Of a stretch of DNA of 64,000 nt, positions 22,588-33,480 are shown piece by piece; within the stretch, counting starts at the first letter, position 1, and each line of letters begins with the position of its first letter. A program made the translations under genes and the position numbers. The notes below the pieces were generated by a model. It was not told where the DNA came from. It worked only from the letters and a program-made list of their open reading frames with translations, and made no database searches. The DNA is taken from contig NC_135384.1 of NCBI RefSeq assembly GCF_049243985.1, positions 15,806,501 through 15,870,500 of the forward strand, read 5' to 3'. The DNA is from Paroedura picta. Its lineage: Eukaryota > Chordata > Lepidosauria > Squamata > Gekkonidae.

Positions 22588-23035
22588 GAATTGTAGAATC
22601 ATAGAATAATAGAGTTGGAAGGGACCTCATGGGTCACCTAGTCCAACAGGACACTCACATCCCAATTGCTCATTTACTGTAACCTGCCACCCCTTTGCCT
22701 TCACAGAATCAGCCTCTCCGTCAGATGGCTATCTAGCCTCTGTTCAAAAATTTCCAAAGATGGGGAATCCACCACCTCCCAAGGAAGCCTATTCCAATCT
22801 AACTGTCAGGAACTTCTTCCGGATGTTTAGATGGAATTTCTTTTGAATTAATTTCATCCCATTCATTCTGGTCTGTCCCTCTGGGACAAGAGAGAACAAT
22901 TTTGCTCCATCCTCCATATGGCACCCTTTTAAATACTTGAAGATGATTATCAGGTCCCCTCTCAGTCGTCCCCTCTCTAGGCTAAACAAACCAAGTTCCC
23001 CCCCAACCTTTCTTCATAAGTCTTTGTCTCCAAAT
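22588..23035 (-). mobile_element. CR1 LINE 3' fragment
   Basis: Plus strand opens atagaatcatagaataatag, the CR1 tail in reverse, followed by the conserved 3' part. Frames are broken. Confidence 0.85.
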
Positions 23036-23039
23036 CTTT

Positions 23040-23775
23040 AAAAATGTGAATAGAAATATGTTGTCTAATGCAGAAAATCTTTAAAAGGTAGAGTTGAAAC
23101 CAGAGGTCTTTCTATTGTGACTAATGGACAAACAAATTGCATATGGTTATGGAAATTTGACAATAGTGAGACTTTTATATGCACAAAATTGGAAAACCTT
23201 AAAAGATTAAATGATGAAACTGATGGAATTTGAATAATTGGCTAAGCAAAAATCAATGCTTTGATTAGAGTAAAACTATAACTTTATCTATTACTAATTG
23301 GAAAGCTGTCATTGACTTTTTCGAGAAAAGTTAAAAGAATGAAATAAGGACTTGGGCATTTATTGTACTGAAATTGGTAACTACTAGGAGTGGTATAACT
23401 GGTATTAGCTTGGCTATAATTGGTATTAGTTTGAGAATAAGAAGTGGGTCAATTTGACAAAGGTCATCCAGGGATTATAACAATAGAGTGGGAATGTGAA
23501 CCAAAGTAATCTAATTTTAACTGGACACTTCTACTACTAAACCATAAAGTCTTTAAGAGCAAGTATCCTAGAGTACATAAACCATCCAGCTACAATTATC
23601 TAGTTTTAAAGGTCATTAATTTTGTGAGGAAGGTGACATAAATCCTTAAAGTTTGGAATTAATGAAATCCACTGAAGTCAGCTTAGAGAAGATAGATAGA
23701 AATATTGTAGGAAAACTGGTGACAGAAAATCAAATTTAATTAACAATCATTTATTGTCTATTGAAATAAGCATTG
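23040..23775. repeat. OR duplicon spacer remnant
   Basis: 23525-23660 matches the spacer blocks at 4020-4170 and 13140-13270. The rest is AT-rich with no gene. Confidence 0.4.
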
Positions 23776-23777
23776 TA

Positions 23778-24493
23778 GACTCATAGAATCATAGAATCAT
23801 AGAGTTAGAAGGGGCCATATAGGCCATCTAGTCCAACCCCCTGATCAACGCAGGATCAGCCCTAAGCATCCTAAAGCATCCAAGAAAAGTGTGTATCCAA
23901 CCTTTGCTTGAAGACTGCCAGTGAGGGGGAGTTCACCACCTCCTTAGGCAGCCTATTCCACTGCTGAACTACTCTGACGGTGAAAAATCTTTTCCTGATA
24001 TCTAGCCTATATCGTTGTACTTGTAGTTTAAACGTGTCCTCTCCTCTGCAGCCAACGGAAACAGCATCCTGCCCTCCTCCAAGTGACAACCTTTCAAATA
24101 CTTAAAGAGGGCTATCATGTCCCTTCTCAGCCCCCTTTTCTCCAGGCTGAACATTCCCAAGTCCCTCAACTGATCTTCATAGGGCTTGGTCCCTTGGCCC
24201 CAGATCATCCTCGTTGCTCTCCTCTGTACCCTTTCAATTTTGTCTACGTCCTTCTTGAAGTGAGGCCTCCAGAACTGCACACAGTACTCCAGGTGTGGTC
24301 TGACCAGTGCCGTATACAATGGGCCTATGACATCTTGTGATTTTAATGTAATGCCCTTGTTGATACAGCCCAAAATGGCATTTGGCTTTTTTACTGCTGC
24401 ATCACACTGGCTGCTCACGTTTAATTTACAATCCACAAGTACCCCAAGGTCTCGTTCACACACAGTGTTACCTAGAAGCGTATCCCCCATCCA
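23778..24493 (-). mobile_element. CR1 LINE fragment with RT C-terminal frame
   Basis: Reverse-oriented CR1 3' end. The minus-strand frame at 24002-24490 reads through CR1 motifs (CERDLGVLVDCKLNV, ALVRPHLEYCVQFWRPH, RRATRMIWG, MFSLEKRGLRRDM). 5'-truncated; younger-looking than the copy at 4568. Confidence 0.92.
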
Positions 24494-24499
24494 GTTGTC

Positions 24500-24795
24500 T
24501 ATGAGTCAGATTTTAAAAACAAACATTACAATCAAAAAATTCTTCCCTGTCAAAATATACATTTTAACAAAAAAGTGAAAACCAAAAAGAAAAGATCTTT
24601 GGTAGTTTAAATAATTCATTTATGAAGCAAAATACACGAGAATAGCACCTGAAGATCGATGAGGGGGCCATTGGTGCTGTGGGGGAAGAGCACTGAAGAA
24701 AGACGCTGCTTGGGAGATCGAGACTACAGGTCTCAGCATTCATAGTGGCAGCCACAGGACAGTGCACCACCAGAGGGAGCAAAGCCAGCTCCTCT
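24500..24795. repeat. OR 3' flank remnant without a receptor
   Basis: 24540-24650 resembles the conserved OR 3' flank near 18540-18600 (tttatgaagcaaaatacac), but no OR follows on the minus strand. Confidence 0.35.
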
Positions 24796-24796
24796 G

Positions 24797-25045
24797 CCTC
24801 TGGAGAGCCACTTTGGTGTAGTGGTTAGGAGTGCGGACTTCTAATCTGGCATGCCAGGTTCGATTCTGCGCTCCCCACATGCAACCAGCTGGGTGACCTT
24901 GGGCTCACCACGGCACTGATAAAACTGTTCTGACTGAACAGTGATATCAGGGCTCTCTCAGCCTCACCCACTTCACAGGGTGTCTGTTGTGGGGAGAGGA
25001 ATGGGAAGGCTACTGTAAGCCGCTTCAGTCATATTTATTTCTAAG
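24797..25045 (+). mobile_element. tRNA-derived SINE
   Basis: Promoter-like head gtgtagtggttaggagtg and B-box gttcgattctgc, then the body ending gtaagccgcttcagtc. Closely resembles 38008-38290. Confidence 0.85.
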
Positions 25046-25069
25046 GAGTGTTATTGTGTTGGTCAGTCT

Positions 25070-26248
25070 TAACATTTAAAAAAAAATAGCGACAAACAAA
25101 TTTTCACCCATTATGTTGAAACACATTAATGGGTGCTGCAGCAGCTAGCCAGGGCTGGTGCTGATCCCCACTCAATCCTCTACTGCCCATCTTTTGTGCC
25201 CAGCTCCAGCCCTAACCCATGACTGTGCTCAGCCCCACTCCATGTGTTACCACCACCCATCTTCAGTGCTTGGCCCTGGACCACAACTGTGCTGATAGCT
25301 CACTTTGCTGGTGGATGACCTTAGTACCCAGTAATGGGCCTCAGCTGCACTGAGGGCCACTCATTCTGCCACCACCACTGCTGCCAATACTGGGGCCAAT
25401 GCCAGGGCCTCTGCCATGAACTCGACAGTTGCTTCTGTTGCCACCACTTCTACCACCACCACTGGCCACCTTCCTGCCAGCTGCCTCACTGCCTCTTATG
25501 TCATACTTGTGGAAGAAGGACAGATGGATGTCACATCTGGGACAATTTCTATAGCATGCTATAAGATGTGTTTCCACATCAACAATAAACAACATAACAT
25601 GATAGGTATTGGTTTGGTTAGTGAAAAAGGCAATGTTTATTAGTTAGCTGTGTTTCATTGAATGTATGATTTCATCTCTAAATTATTATAATATTGTCAA
25701 AATAATAATCCCATAGTCTAATGCCCTACATTGCTAAATAGTACTTCTATGTTCAGAAGCAGAATGAATACAGGTTGTTTGTTGAGTAATAAGGGGAGGA
25801 AACTTTAGCCTCTGTATCCTTCTTTGTGAACTTTATTAAAGATCTACTTGGTAAATATGGGAAACAGGAAACTGGACTTGATCGATCCCTGGTAATATTT
25901 AGTGTGGTTCCTCCTATATACTTAGTCATATTTTCTTGCTCATGTGGATTAATAATAACTATGTCAGTCAGTCTTCAATTAAACAGTAAACCCCATAACA
26001 TGATGTATTTGAGTCTGCTAAGTGGATAGGGGGAAAATGTTTATAAGTTTGCTGACTTTCACTAACTGTCTATCTAGACATCTAAATATCTAGCTGGGTT
26101 TCAATAAATATCATGTAACATCTTAGCTATTGTTTAATTGTCGGAATAAAATATATTATTTCCTATATCTCTAAACAGAACCCCCATGTTCAGAGGCAGT
26201 ACATCTTTAAATGCAGGTTTACTGGTAGAACAATAAAGGGAGGAAAAT
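25070..26248. other. Intergenic, low-complexity GC patch, no gene
   Basis: 25120-25490 is a GC-richer stretch of degenerate CCA/CTGCC-type repeats; its frames are composition artefacts. The rest is AT-rich with repeated phrases (cataacatgat) near 25590 and 25995. No gene recognised. Confidence 0.4.
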
Positions 26249-26251
26249 TTA

Positions 26252-27158
26252 GGCCCATTCCGCACAAGGATCAATGTGGCAAATTGCTTACAGAAAGAAA
26301 TAACAGAATTTAAAATAGTGGAATTTGGCGTAATGCATACCTGCCTTTGTAGTGGAATCCAGTTGTGTTTCAATAGTTTCCCACACGTTTCCAGTCTCGC
26401 CAAAAATCGCTAGAAAGGAAGTGATTTTTCACGTGCTTTGTCCCGCCCCTGGCCGTCAATCAAATGAGCAGCCAATGGGCAGTTGTTACCATGCTCTGGA
26501 AAAGCCCCTTTCCCTTTAAGAACAGGTTAAAAAAAAAAACACGTTGCAACGAATATGCCTTGATTCCTTGATTCCTTGTTTCCTCCTAACGTAGAGACCC
26601 ATCTAGCTGGCAGCTGGCGTGTGAGCTGCCGTTTCATCATTGCCACGCTCCCCCGAGTGAAAAAAAAATCCCCTCCCCATGTACAGGCGAGATTTTCAGC
26701 TGAAAATAAAGGGAACTTGCAAATGGAGCTGTGTTGGGCTTGGTGACTTGAGGGAAGCTTTAAAGCAGCTCTGTGGAGGGACTGCAGCCGGAGAAGCCTC
26801 GCTGGGTGAATGAAGGCTCGTCGGCTCGTTGCTCTCCGCTTGCTCCAAGAACAAAAATGGCGATCGCTTTGCCGGAAGTTCAGAGGAGAGAGCCAGGGGG
26901 AGGGACTTTGCTGAAACCGCAACAATGGTAACTCACAGAACTTTTTCGCTAGTGTTGCAGATTGTTTGCAAGAATGTAGTGCTTTCCAGAGGGTGAATCC
27001 ACTTTTTGGGATTTCCCTGGAAGCGCTACAACAAAGCGCTTTTCGCGGGTCTGTTTCAGGAATGTGGCAGATTGTTTGCAACGTCGTGCATAACTGCAAA
27101 TTAGTAGCGTTTACAATTTGCCACACTCCTTCTACATTTAACCTGTGCAGAATGGGCC
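26252..27158. mobile_element. 907-bp PIF/Harbinger-like non-autonomous transposon
   Basis: Terminal inverted repeats ggcccattccgcac and gtgcagaatgggcc, flanked on both sides by TTA (26249-26251, 27159-27161), the 3-bp TWA-type target of Harbinger elements. Subterminal repeats aatgtggcaaattg and caatttgccacac are also inverted. The GC-rich interior matches 51623-52263 in the opposite orientation. A long minus-strand frame inside has no recognisable transposase. Confidence 0.75.
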
Positions 27159-27263
27159 TTAGTCTCTGTTCATATGCTTCTAGGTTTTCTGAATCATATT
27201 CTTGGATGAATGATTGAGGAGCTAGACTAGATGAATCCCTGATCATATTTAGTAGAGCTCCTC

Positions 27264-28244
27264 TCATATTCTTACATTTCTGTAAAATTTACTGACACTG
27301 TTCTTCAATGCTTCCTTCACTTCTTTGTTTCTTAGGCTGTATATAAGGGGGTTAGCAAGAGGAGTCAATATGGTGTACAGGAGAGAAAACACTTTGTTCA
27401 TGTCCCTTAGAGTGGTAGAGTTTGGCAAGACATAGACAATGATCAGAGTGCCATAAAAAATGGTCACCACTAGGAGGTGAGAGGAGCAGGTAGAGAAAGC
27501 CTTCTGCCTTCCTGAGGTAGATGGGATCCTCAAGATAGAACTGATGATGCAAACATAGGTTGCCAAAGTCAACAAGAAAGGTGGAAAAGCACATACAGAT
27601 GACAATATGAAACTCAAGACCTCTATTGTCCTGGTGTCGCTGCAGGACAGACTGACCATTGGGGCAAAATCACAAAAGAAGTGGTCCATCTCATTGGGAC
27701 CACAAAACACTAGCTGGGACATGAAAGAGGTAGTGATGGTGATAGCCAGCCAGCCACCCATCCAAGAACCAACAGCTAGCTGAACACATAGCTTATCATT
27801 CATGAGAGCAGAATAATGCAGTGGCTTACATATGGCTAAGTAGCGATCAACAGACATGGCAGCAAGCAGGAAACACTCTGTTGAGACAAGGATGCCAAAG
27901 AAATAAAACTGGGAGACACAACCTTTGAATGAAATAGACCTGTCCCCTGTCAAGAGACTATACAACACCCTGGGAAGGATGGCTGAGCTGTAGAAGGTCT
28001 CCAAGCAAGACAAGTTGCCCAAGAAGTAGTACATTGGAGTGTGAAGATGCTCATCTGATACAACAAGCACAACAATCAAGAGGTTCCCACTGATAGTCAT
28101 AATATAAATCACAAAAAGCAGCAATAGGAGTGGAATCTGGGCCTCTGGGGCAGTCCCAAATCCTAGGAGAATGAATTCCATAATTCTTGTTTGATTTACT
28201 TCATGTTGTGTTTGGCACAGTGGTATGCAGGCAAAATCCCACAT
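27264..28244 (-). CDS. Class II olfactory receptor of another subfamily (OR5), intact
   Basis: OR of about 326 residues. Seen: NQT glycosylation site near 17-19, GN in TM1, LHTPMYYFLGN, AAMSVDRYLAIC, loop cysteines, TYVCIISSILRIPSTSGRQKAFSTCSSHL and NPLIYSLRN. It clearly diverges from its neighbours in the ectodomain and TM3. I chose the Met at 28244 because an excellent acceptor (tttctttctctag) ends one base before it; a further in-frame Met at 28280 would add 12 residues but lies upstream of that acceptor. The N-terminus is still about 8 residues longer than in the neighbours. A Harbinger-like element ends 106 bases beyond the stop. Candidate 5' exons at 30375 and 30996. Confidence 0.93.
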   Translation of the reverse strand: MWDFACIPLCQTQHEVNQTRIMEFILLGFGTAPEAQIPLLLLLFVIYIMTISGNLLIVVLVVSDEHLHTPMYYFLGNLSCLETFYSSAILPRVLYSLLTGDRSISFKGCVSQFYFFGILVSTECFLLAAMSVDRYLAICKPLHYSALMNDKLCVQLAVGSWMGGWLAITITTSFMSQLVFCGPNEMDHFFCDFAPMVSLSCSDTRTIEVLSFILSSVCAFPPFLLTLATYVCIISSILRIPSTSGRQKAFSTCSSHLLVVTIFYGTLIIVYVLPNSTTLRDMNKVFSLLYTILTPLANPLIYSLRNKEVKEALKNSVSKFYRNVRI

Positions 28245-28249
28245 GCTAG

Positions 28250-29180
28250 AGAAAGAAAACGAAGAAAAGGGAGAGGGCAACTTAAATCAAAGGAAAAGCT
28301 ATACAAATAACGGACTTTTCTAGCTATTTAGACCCCAGTTTGTAATACAAGATCTGTATCAATGTGATAACCATTTTATTTTTCACATGATTTAGTTATT
28401 GCCGTCAAGAGGTTAGCAAAACCATATTGAAAGAAATGTTATCCTGGTTTTAGAAGGAAGCTGAATCCCACGTAATGTACAAAATGAAAGTCTCTGGATC
28501 CAACCAGCTTTTCTGGTAGTGAAAAAGTAGGCATGCTTTTTGAGCAACCTTAAAAGGCCAGGAATGATGGGATCTGCATGTTAGCAGTGAGAAGAGTACA
28601 TTATGAGGAGGAAAAAAGCTGATAAAACACTCAGTATGGAAAGCAAACCAGATGACATTTGAGACTTAGAACAGAACTCTCCAATTATATCTATCTCCTT
28701 ATACCTCACTATCTGGAATTGTGGAACACACGTGGAACAAAGCCTAGTATGACAACGGCTGTAATAAAGACCGGTGTTAAGCAAGACTTTGTAAAAACTG
28801 GCTGATCCCAACCAGGGTCATTAACTTGATAATAATGGAACCAATTTGCTTTATTTGCATTAAAATTTAAGAATGTCCAACCATGTGTCAAATCCAGTGG
28901 ATTCTATACAGTTCAATGCTTACTCATCAGTAAGTTCTACAAAGTGGTAATCTCAAGTAAGTATACATCAGACTATAGGTTTAGTGACCCTTGGATGTCA
29001 GACTGTAGATCAGACATCTGCAAAGGTAGTGTGAGATGTCCCTACTCTTGGATAGTTCAGAGATGAAGAAGGTCTCCTCTAATTATTTCCTTTCATGTCT
29101 TTCTAAAAGCATTTGGCAGTCAGCTATGCTTATCCAACAGTCTAATGTTTATACTGAAACACTCCAGTCCCCTCTAAGAT
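28250..29180. other. OR5 upstream region, no gene
   Basis: AT-rich leader-intron candidate; nothing else recognised. Confidence 0.4.
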
Positions 29181-29184
29181 TTTC

Positions 29185-29590
29185 AGCTTATATAGTTGAA
29201 AGGGGCCATATAGGACATCTAGTCCAAACTTCTGTTCAATGCAGGATTAGCCTAAAGTGTCCCTAACAAATGTTCATTCAGCCACTGCTTGAAGACTGCC
29301 CATAAAGAGGAGTTTAAAACCTCCTTAGGCAGCCTATTCCACTGTTGAACTACTTTGTAAATAAAAAAAATCTAAATATCCAACTGGAACTTCTCTGTGC
29401 ATAATGTAAACCCATAACTCCAAGTTCTATCCTCTGCTGCTAGCAGGAACAGTTTCTCTCCTTCCTCGGAATGACAAACTTTCAAATATTTAAGAAGTGC
29501 AATTGTGCCCCCTCCTGCAACCCCCTTTTCTCTAGACTGAACATTCCCATGTTCCTCATCCTTTTTTTGTAGGGCTTATGGACGTACATG
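29185..29590 (-). mobile_element. CR1 LINE 3' fragment, old
   Basis: Plus text aaaggggccatataggac, then cctccttaggcagcctattcc, marks a reversed CR1 3' end. Heavily diverged and lacking a clear tail. Confidence 0.75.
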
Positions 29591-30009
29591 GACATGCATA
29601 GTGCAAAATGCATTGAATTGCTCCTTCCTGTGAATCTTCCAGCTTGATCATAGTCTCAGAATGAAAGGCTAAAGAGTGGAAATGCCATTTGTCTCATGAA
29701 AACTTTATGGCATTGAAACTTTGCCTTTTTTTCCCTTGTATAAGGGAAACTTTTCCCTTTTTTCTGAGTGAAAAAGACTGATTTACCATGAAATAGTACA
29801 AAACCAAAAAGGGAAACAAAAACCCAACCTGAGAAGACAAGTTAGGAACCTAAGGATTGAGCTGAAGAAAAAGTTTTATATTAAAAAAAACAAATCGTTA
29901 TTATAATCAGGTGCAGATAATAAAAGTTGAAAACACTGCTAAAATCTCCATTACATCCTGTATAATACAATCGACTAGAACACATGGAAGTAGGACCAGA
30001 TATGTTTGG

Positions 30010-30083
30010 GCAGATCCTGCGTTGAGCAGGGGGTTGGACTAGATGGCCTGTATGGCCCCTTCCAACTCTATGATTCTATGATC
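30010..30083 (+). mobile_element. CR1 LINE 3' end, plus orientation
   Basis: About 75 bases ending ccaactctatgattctatga, the standard CR1 terminus. Confidence 0.85.
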
Positions 30084-30374
30084 TTAAGGTTCTTCCTTTA
30101 AAATGCACTTATAAGCTGATTCTCCAACTAATATATGTTATATAAATGAGAAAGGACTTTAGAATGAGAGCCAGGTACTTTAGAATGAGAGTGGTGGTCT
30201 TTTGAATAATATTTCAAAGTGTGGTCTCCATATTAGACAACATTTATACAACACATATTTGTGGGAGATTCTTAACCACTTACAGATTCTTAACCACACA
30301 GCAAGCCCTAATGTCAAGTGCATTTTAAATTATAAAACTTTTTCTGCAGCTCAACATTTAGGTTCCCAACTTAC

Positions 30375-30520
30375 CGTGAAATAGGTCTGCCTATTTAGGA
30401 TGCAAATCATAAGGTCCTGCTGGTCTCGTAAACCTCCAGCATCAAGAAGACGACCTGGGGGCCGATACAAGAGGCTGCAGTAATCAGTCTGAACAATCAG
30501 AGTCCTTGTAAAATACATCG
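30375..30520 (-). promoter_or_regulatory. Duplicate OR 5' exon candidate, possibly used by OR5
   Basis: Donor GTAAGTTG intact (last exon base 30375), preceded on the minus strand by the conserved exon and a GTATTTTACAA word. It lies 2.1 kb upstream of the OR5 ATG on the same strand. Confidence 0.35.
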
Positions 30521-30663
30521 CCTCTTATTTCAGAATTCATCCAACTTAAGAGAAGCATGAAACATCTTCTTTGGTTATTATTTTTTTGAAATTTTTTCAC
30601 AGAAGACAAAATATCCTGAGATATTTACACACATGAGTACAAAAAGAAAAACCTATTTTAAGG

Positions 30664-30835
30664 ACAAGAGAACCGGGTTGGTTCCACACTCCTCCACATA
30701 CAGCCAGATGGTTTACCTTGGGCCAGTCAGTTATCTCAGAGCTCTCTCAACCTCACCTACCTAACAGGGTGTCTGTTGTAGTGAAAGGAATGGTAGGTGA
30801 TTGTAAGTTGCTTTGTGACTCCTCTGGGCAAAAAA
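30664..30835 (+). mobile_element. tRNA-derived SINE fragment
   Basis: Body of the same SINE family (gggttggttccacactcctc, then cctaacagggtgtctgttg). The head is lost; it separates two promoter copies. Confidence 0.65.
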
Positions 30836-30995
30836 AGAAAAGAAAAGCTTTTTATTTCCCAGCTTTATCATACTCTAAGACTAAGGGGCTAAAGAGTGAA
30901 CAGTTGTTACTTGGAGTTGTTACTTGGAGACTTTGTGGTGTTGAAGCTTCAACTCTGCCTTTTTATACAAATCTAAGTGGAAAAGACTGACTTAC

Positions 30996-31140
30996 CATGA
31001 AACAGCTCAGGCAATCTAGGGTGCGGATTCCAGTGTCCCGCTGGTCTCTTAAATCCTCATCATCAAGAAGTCAACATGAAGGTTGATATTAGACGACACA
31101 GTAATTGGTCTGAACAATCAGAGTCATTATAAAATACATC
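30996..31140 (-). promoter_or_regulatory. Second duplicate OR 5' exon candidate upstream of OR5
   Basis: Intact donor GTAAGTCAG (last exon base 30996) and an upstream TATTTTATAATG word at the conserved distance; 2.75 kb upstream of the OR5 ATG. Confidence 0.35.
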
Positions 31141-31311
31141 ACCCCTTCTTTCAGTATTTATTCATCTTCACAGGAGTATGAAGCCGCTGGTGGAAAATGT
31201 CCTGGTGGAAGACATAATATCCCTAGATATTAGTACACAGGAGAACAAGAAACTATTTTAAAGAAAAGAAGACAGAATGCTTACCTATGGGTGGAGAGAA
31301 GAATCAAAACA

Positions 31312-31407
31312 ATAGAATCATAGAATCATAGAGTTGGAAGGGGCCATACAGGCCATCTACTCCAACCCCCTGCTCAATGCAGGATCAGCCCTAAGCATCC
31401 TAAAGCA
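31312..31407 (-). mobile_element. Short CR1 insertion with an empty site in the paralogue
   Basis: Plus text gaatcatagaatcatagagt through cctaaag. The paralogous segment near 40318-40345 reads straight across without it, and aacaata/caatat borders the insertion. Confidence 0.85.
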
Positions 31408-31999
31408 ATATTTTCTGTTGAATTTTAGCAAGATCCTTTGACTTGGACTCACTGTAATACAGACAGGGCAGAATCCAGGTTGGAGTGGGGCTGAGCAAGG
31501 TTCCTGCTAGTACACACACACACCCTTCTCAGCACCATCAGTGATCATTCATACTGGTGCATGGGAAAAAATAGGGCATAGCACTGCCATGGTGTGCCAA
31601 TGTTTTATAGTGTGTACTATCACACATTGCCACTCCCAACCACCATGTTGCACCTATTTTTGCAACTAAGATCACAGCTGCAACCAAATCAGGTACAGGT
31701 TGATGGCTTTCCCAAACCAAAATGGAACCCAAGAAGTGCACACTACATAGGTATCTTTGAACATCCCAAGACTAGATCCAAAGTCCACATTCAAAAGTCA
31801 AAAGCGATCTCTCATTTGGTAGGTAAGTCAGCAGGCATGGACACTGTCACCTCCTCCTAACAAACTACATATCCCCCTTGAAGAGGGCCCACCCTCAATG
31901 CAGTAGGAAAATATCTGTGGCACTATCATCTTATAATAATCACCCTACACCCATGTTCACTTATCCACTCAGAACACTTTCTTGACCACAATAGGACAG

Positions 32000-32246
32000 A
32001 TCTGAGTTCCTAAAGACCTTACAAGTGGCAAACAGAAATGACTAATGCTGCTTGTTCTCTCATACAAACTGTGGTTAGGGTTTATTTGAGGTTTTGCCTT
32101 GATCGATAATAGATTTTAAAACTAATTAGTTCGCAATGACATATTCTATTTTCGAAGGGAGTCTTAGAAAATCTCCCTTGTAACACCTTAGATGCAAAAG
32201 CATTGAGCCATGCGAGTGTAAATGCTCTGCATTTAAAGGGGGTTCA
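32000..32246. other. Intergenic, nothing recognised
   Basis: End of the minus-oriented block and the point after which plus-oriented OR upstream sequence begins. No gene seen. Confidence 0.35.
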
Positions 32247-32600
32247 CCAAGCTGACTTGCAGGATAGCATCTTGGGTTCAAAGAAGATGTGCACACATTT
32301 CAGTTGGCTGAAACAAGGCCACAGCTTTATTATTAACTCTGCAGGAGTGTTGACATGTCATGGGATATGGAGCCTGGCTTGTGGTCTGCCGACCACTAGA
32401 AACCAAACCCCAGCAGCACCCTGGGGAGCCCGCAGCAATTCTCTGTCAGGAATGCAGCTCCCCTTGCCACTGGGATCCTATTCAATGGAAGTGGCCACCT
32501 GGAGTACCAAGCTTCCTTGGTCCCTCTAGGCCACCTGGCACTGTGAGCCCCACAGTGGCTTCTCCTATCTTCTGAGATCAACTGAAGTTCTGTCCTTTGG
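32247..32600. repeat. Unclassified dispersed element related to 15517
   Basis: Shares gctgacttgcagg and ggccacagctttattatta with the insert at 15517 and the stretch near 38960. Possibly LTR-derived; boundaries not resolved. Confidence 0.3.
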
Positions 32601-32744
32601 CAAGGGGCTCCCTAGAGCCAGAAATTATAAATCCTGGGTCTCACCTCAGAAACCAAAAGTGTCACTAGAATGTCTAAGCGACTGTTTACTTCTCCTGTGG
32701 GAAGGGAGGGAGATAATGAGGTAGCAACAGAATCATCCAGGTCA

Positions 32745-32886
32745 ATAATATAAGGCAGAAACAAAGCTGAAACAAAAACTCATTCCCAGGAAGAATGGAG
32801 GTCGTGAGAAGAAAAAGAAAGCCTGACTCTTTCCAGAACAGAACCATGGATGGAAACCCACCGCTATGAGCATTTTAAAAAATGCG
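32745..32886 (+). promoter_or_regulatory. Candidate proximal promoter and 5' exon of OR6
   Basis: TATA-like word, then about 130 bases to the donor AATGCG/GTAAGTAAC. The donor aligns with GTGAGTAAY in the OR2 and OR4 blocks; the first donor of OR4/OR7 is lost here. Confidence 0.4.
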
Positions 32887-33097
32887 GTAAGTAACAAGAA
32901 GGAGAGGTCATCTTCCCAAACTGGGTGTGAGTGGATTTTCCATGTACCTATAATCCTATGAAAGTTCACAAATATTCAGTCAGTTTTGGGAAAGGAACGG
33001 ATGGAATTGCTGTCTTTTAGTGTTTTTATTGGTTGAGACCAGGGAAGACTCCTGGTGTTTCTCTCAAGGACCCCTTCCCAAAATCTATTAGAGTCTA

Positions 33098-33215
33098 AAT
33101 GCAAACGAGTAGCCATGTTGGTCTGAAGTAGAACAATAAAATCCAGTAACACCTTTAAGACCAACAAAGATTTATTCAAGGCGTGAGCTTTCGAGTGCAA
33201 GCACTCTTGGTCAGT
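33098..33215. repeat. Dispersed repeat, common in squamates, unclassified
   Basis: Phrases gtagccatgttggtctgaag and ctttcgagtgcaagcactct are ones I recall from many reptile genomes. A reversed scrap of the same family is near 17575. Confidence 0.5.
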
Positions 33216-33374
33216 CTATTAGAGTCTGTTAGATCTGCACATATTCACTCCCAATGGAAGAAGACTCAGCCTCCGTATGAATGAGGTGGGATAGGATAGA
33301 TTGTTGAAATATGTTTTTGACCACTTGCTTGTCTATAGTAATCGGGATTTTATGGGGGTTTTAATATCTTTTAA

Positions 33375-33480
33375 TGTTTTATTCTGTGAACCGCTGCGGG
33401 TTCCTAGGAAATACAGCGATGTACTAATCAAGATAATAAATAAATAAATAAATAAGTAAGTAAATAAATAAATAAATAAA
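33375..33480 (+). mobile_element. LINE 3' end with TAAA tail
   Basis: gtgaaccgctgcgggttcct followed by (TAAA/TAAG)n. Confidence 0.65.

Larger units (their letters stand above)
29760..32000 (-). repeat. OR upstream blocks without their receptor (three partial copies)
   Basis: The phrase aagactgatttaccatgaaa near 29775, its counterpart ttaccgtgaaatagg at 30371 and cttaccatgaaacagctc at 30991 show three successive copies of the duplicon's distal 5' exon region on the minus strand. The segment 30960-31990 continues colinear with 39885-40900. No OR of the main subfamily follows; the next minus-strand gene downstream is OR5. Confidence 0.65.

Noticed and set aside
4927-24490. Host genes at the minus-strand frames 4927-5412 and 24002-24490
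   Set aside because: Both are CR1 LINE protein ends.
25334-25643. Cys/His-rich frame suggestive of zinc fingers
   Set aside because: Spacing of Cys and His does not fit any finger; it arises from degenerate CCACCA/TGCC repeats.
26527-27267. 246-codon open frame on the minus strand overlapping the OR5 3' side
   Set aside because: It lies almost wholly within the Harbinger-like element, shows no known domain, and the second genomic copy does not keep the same frame intact.
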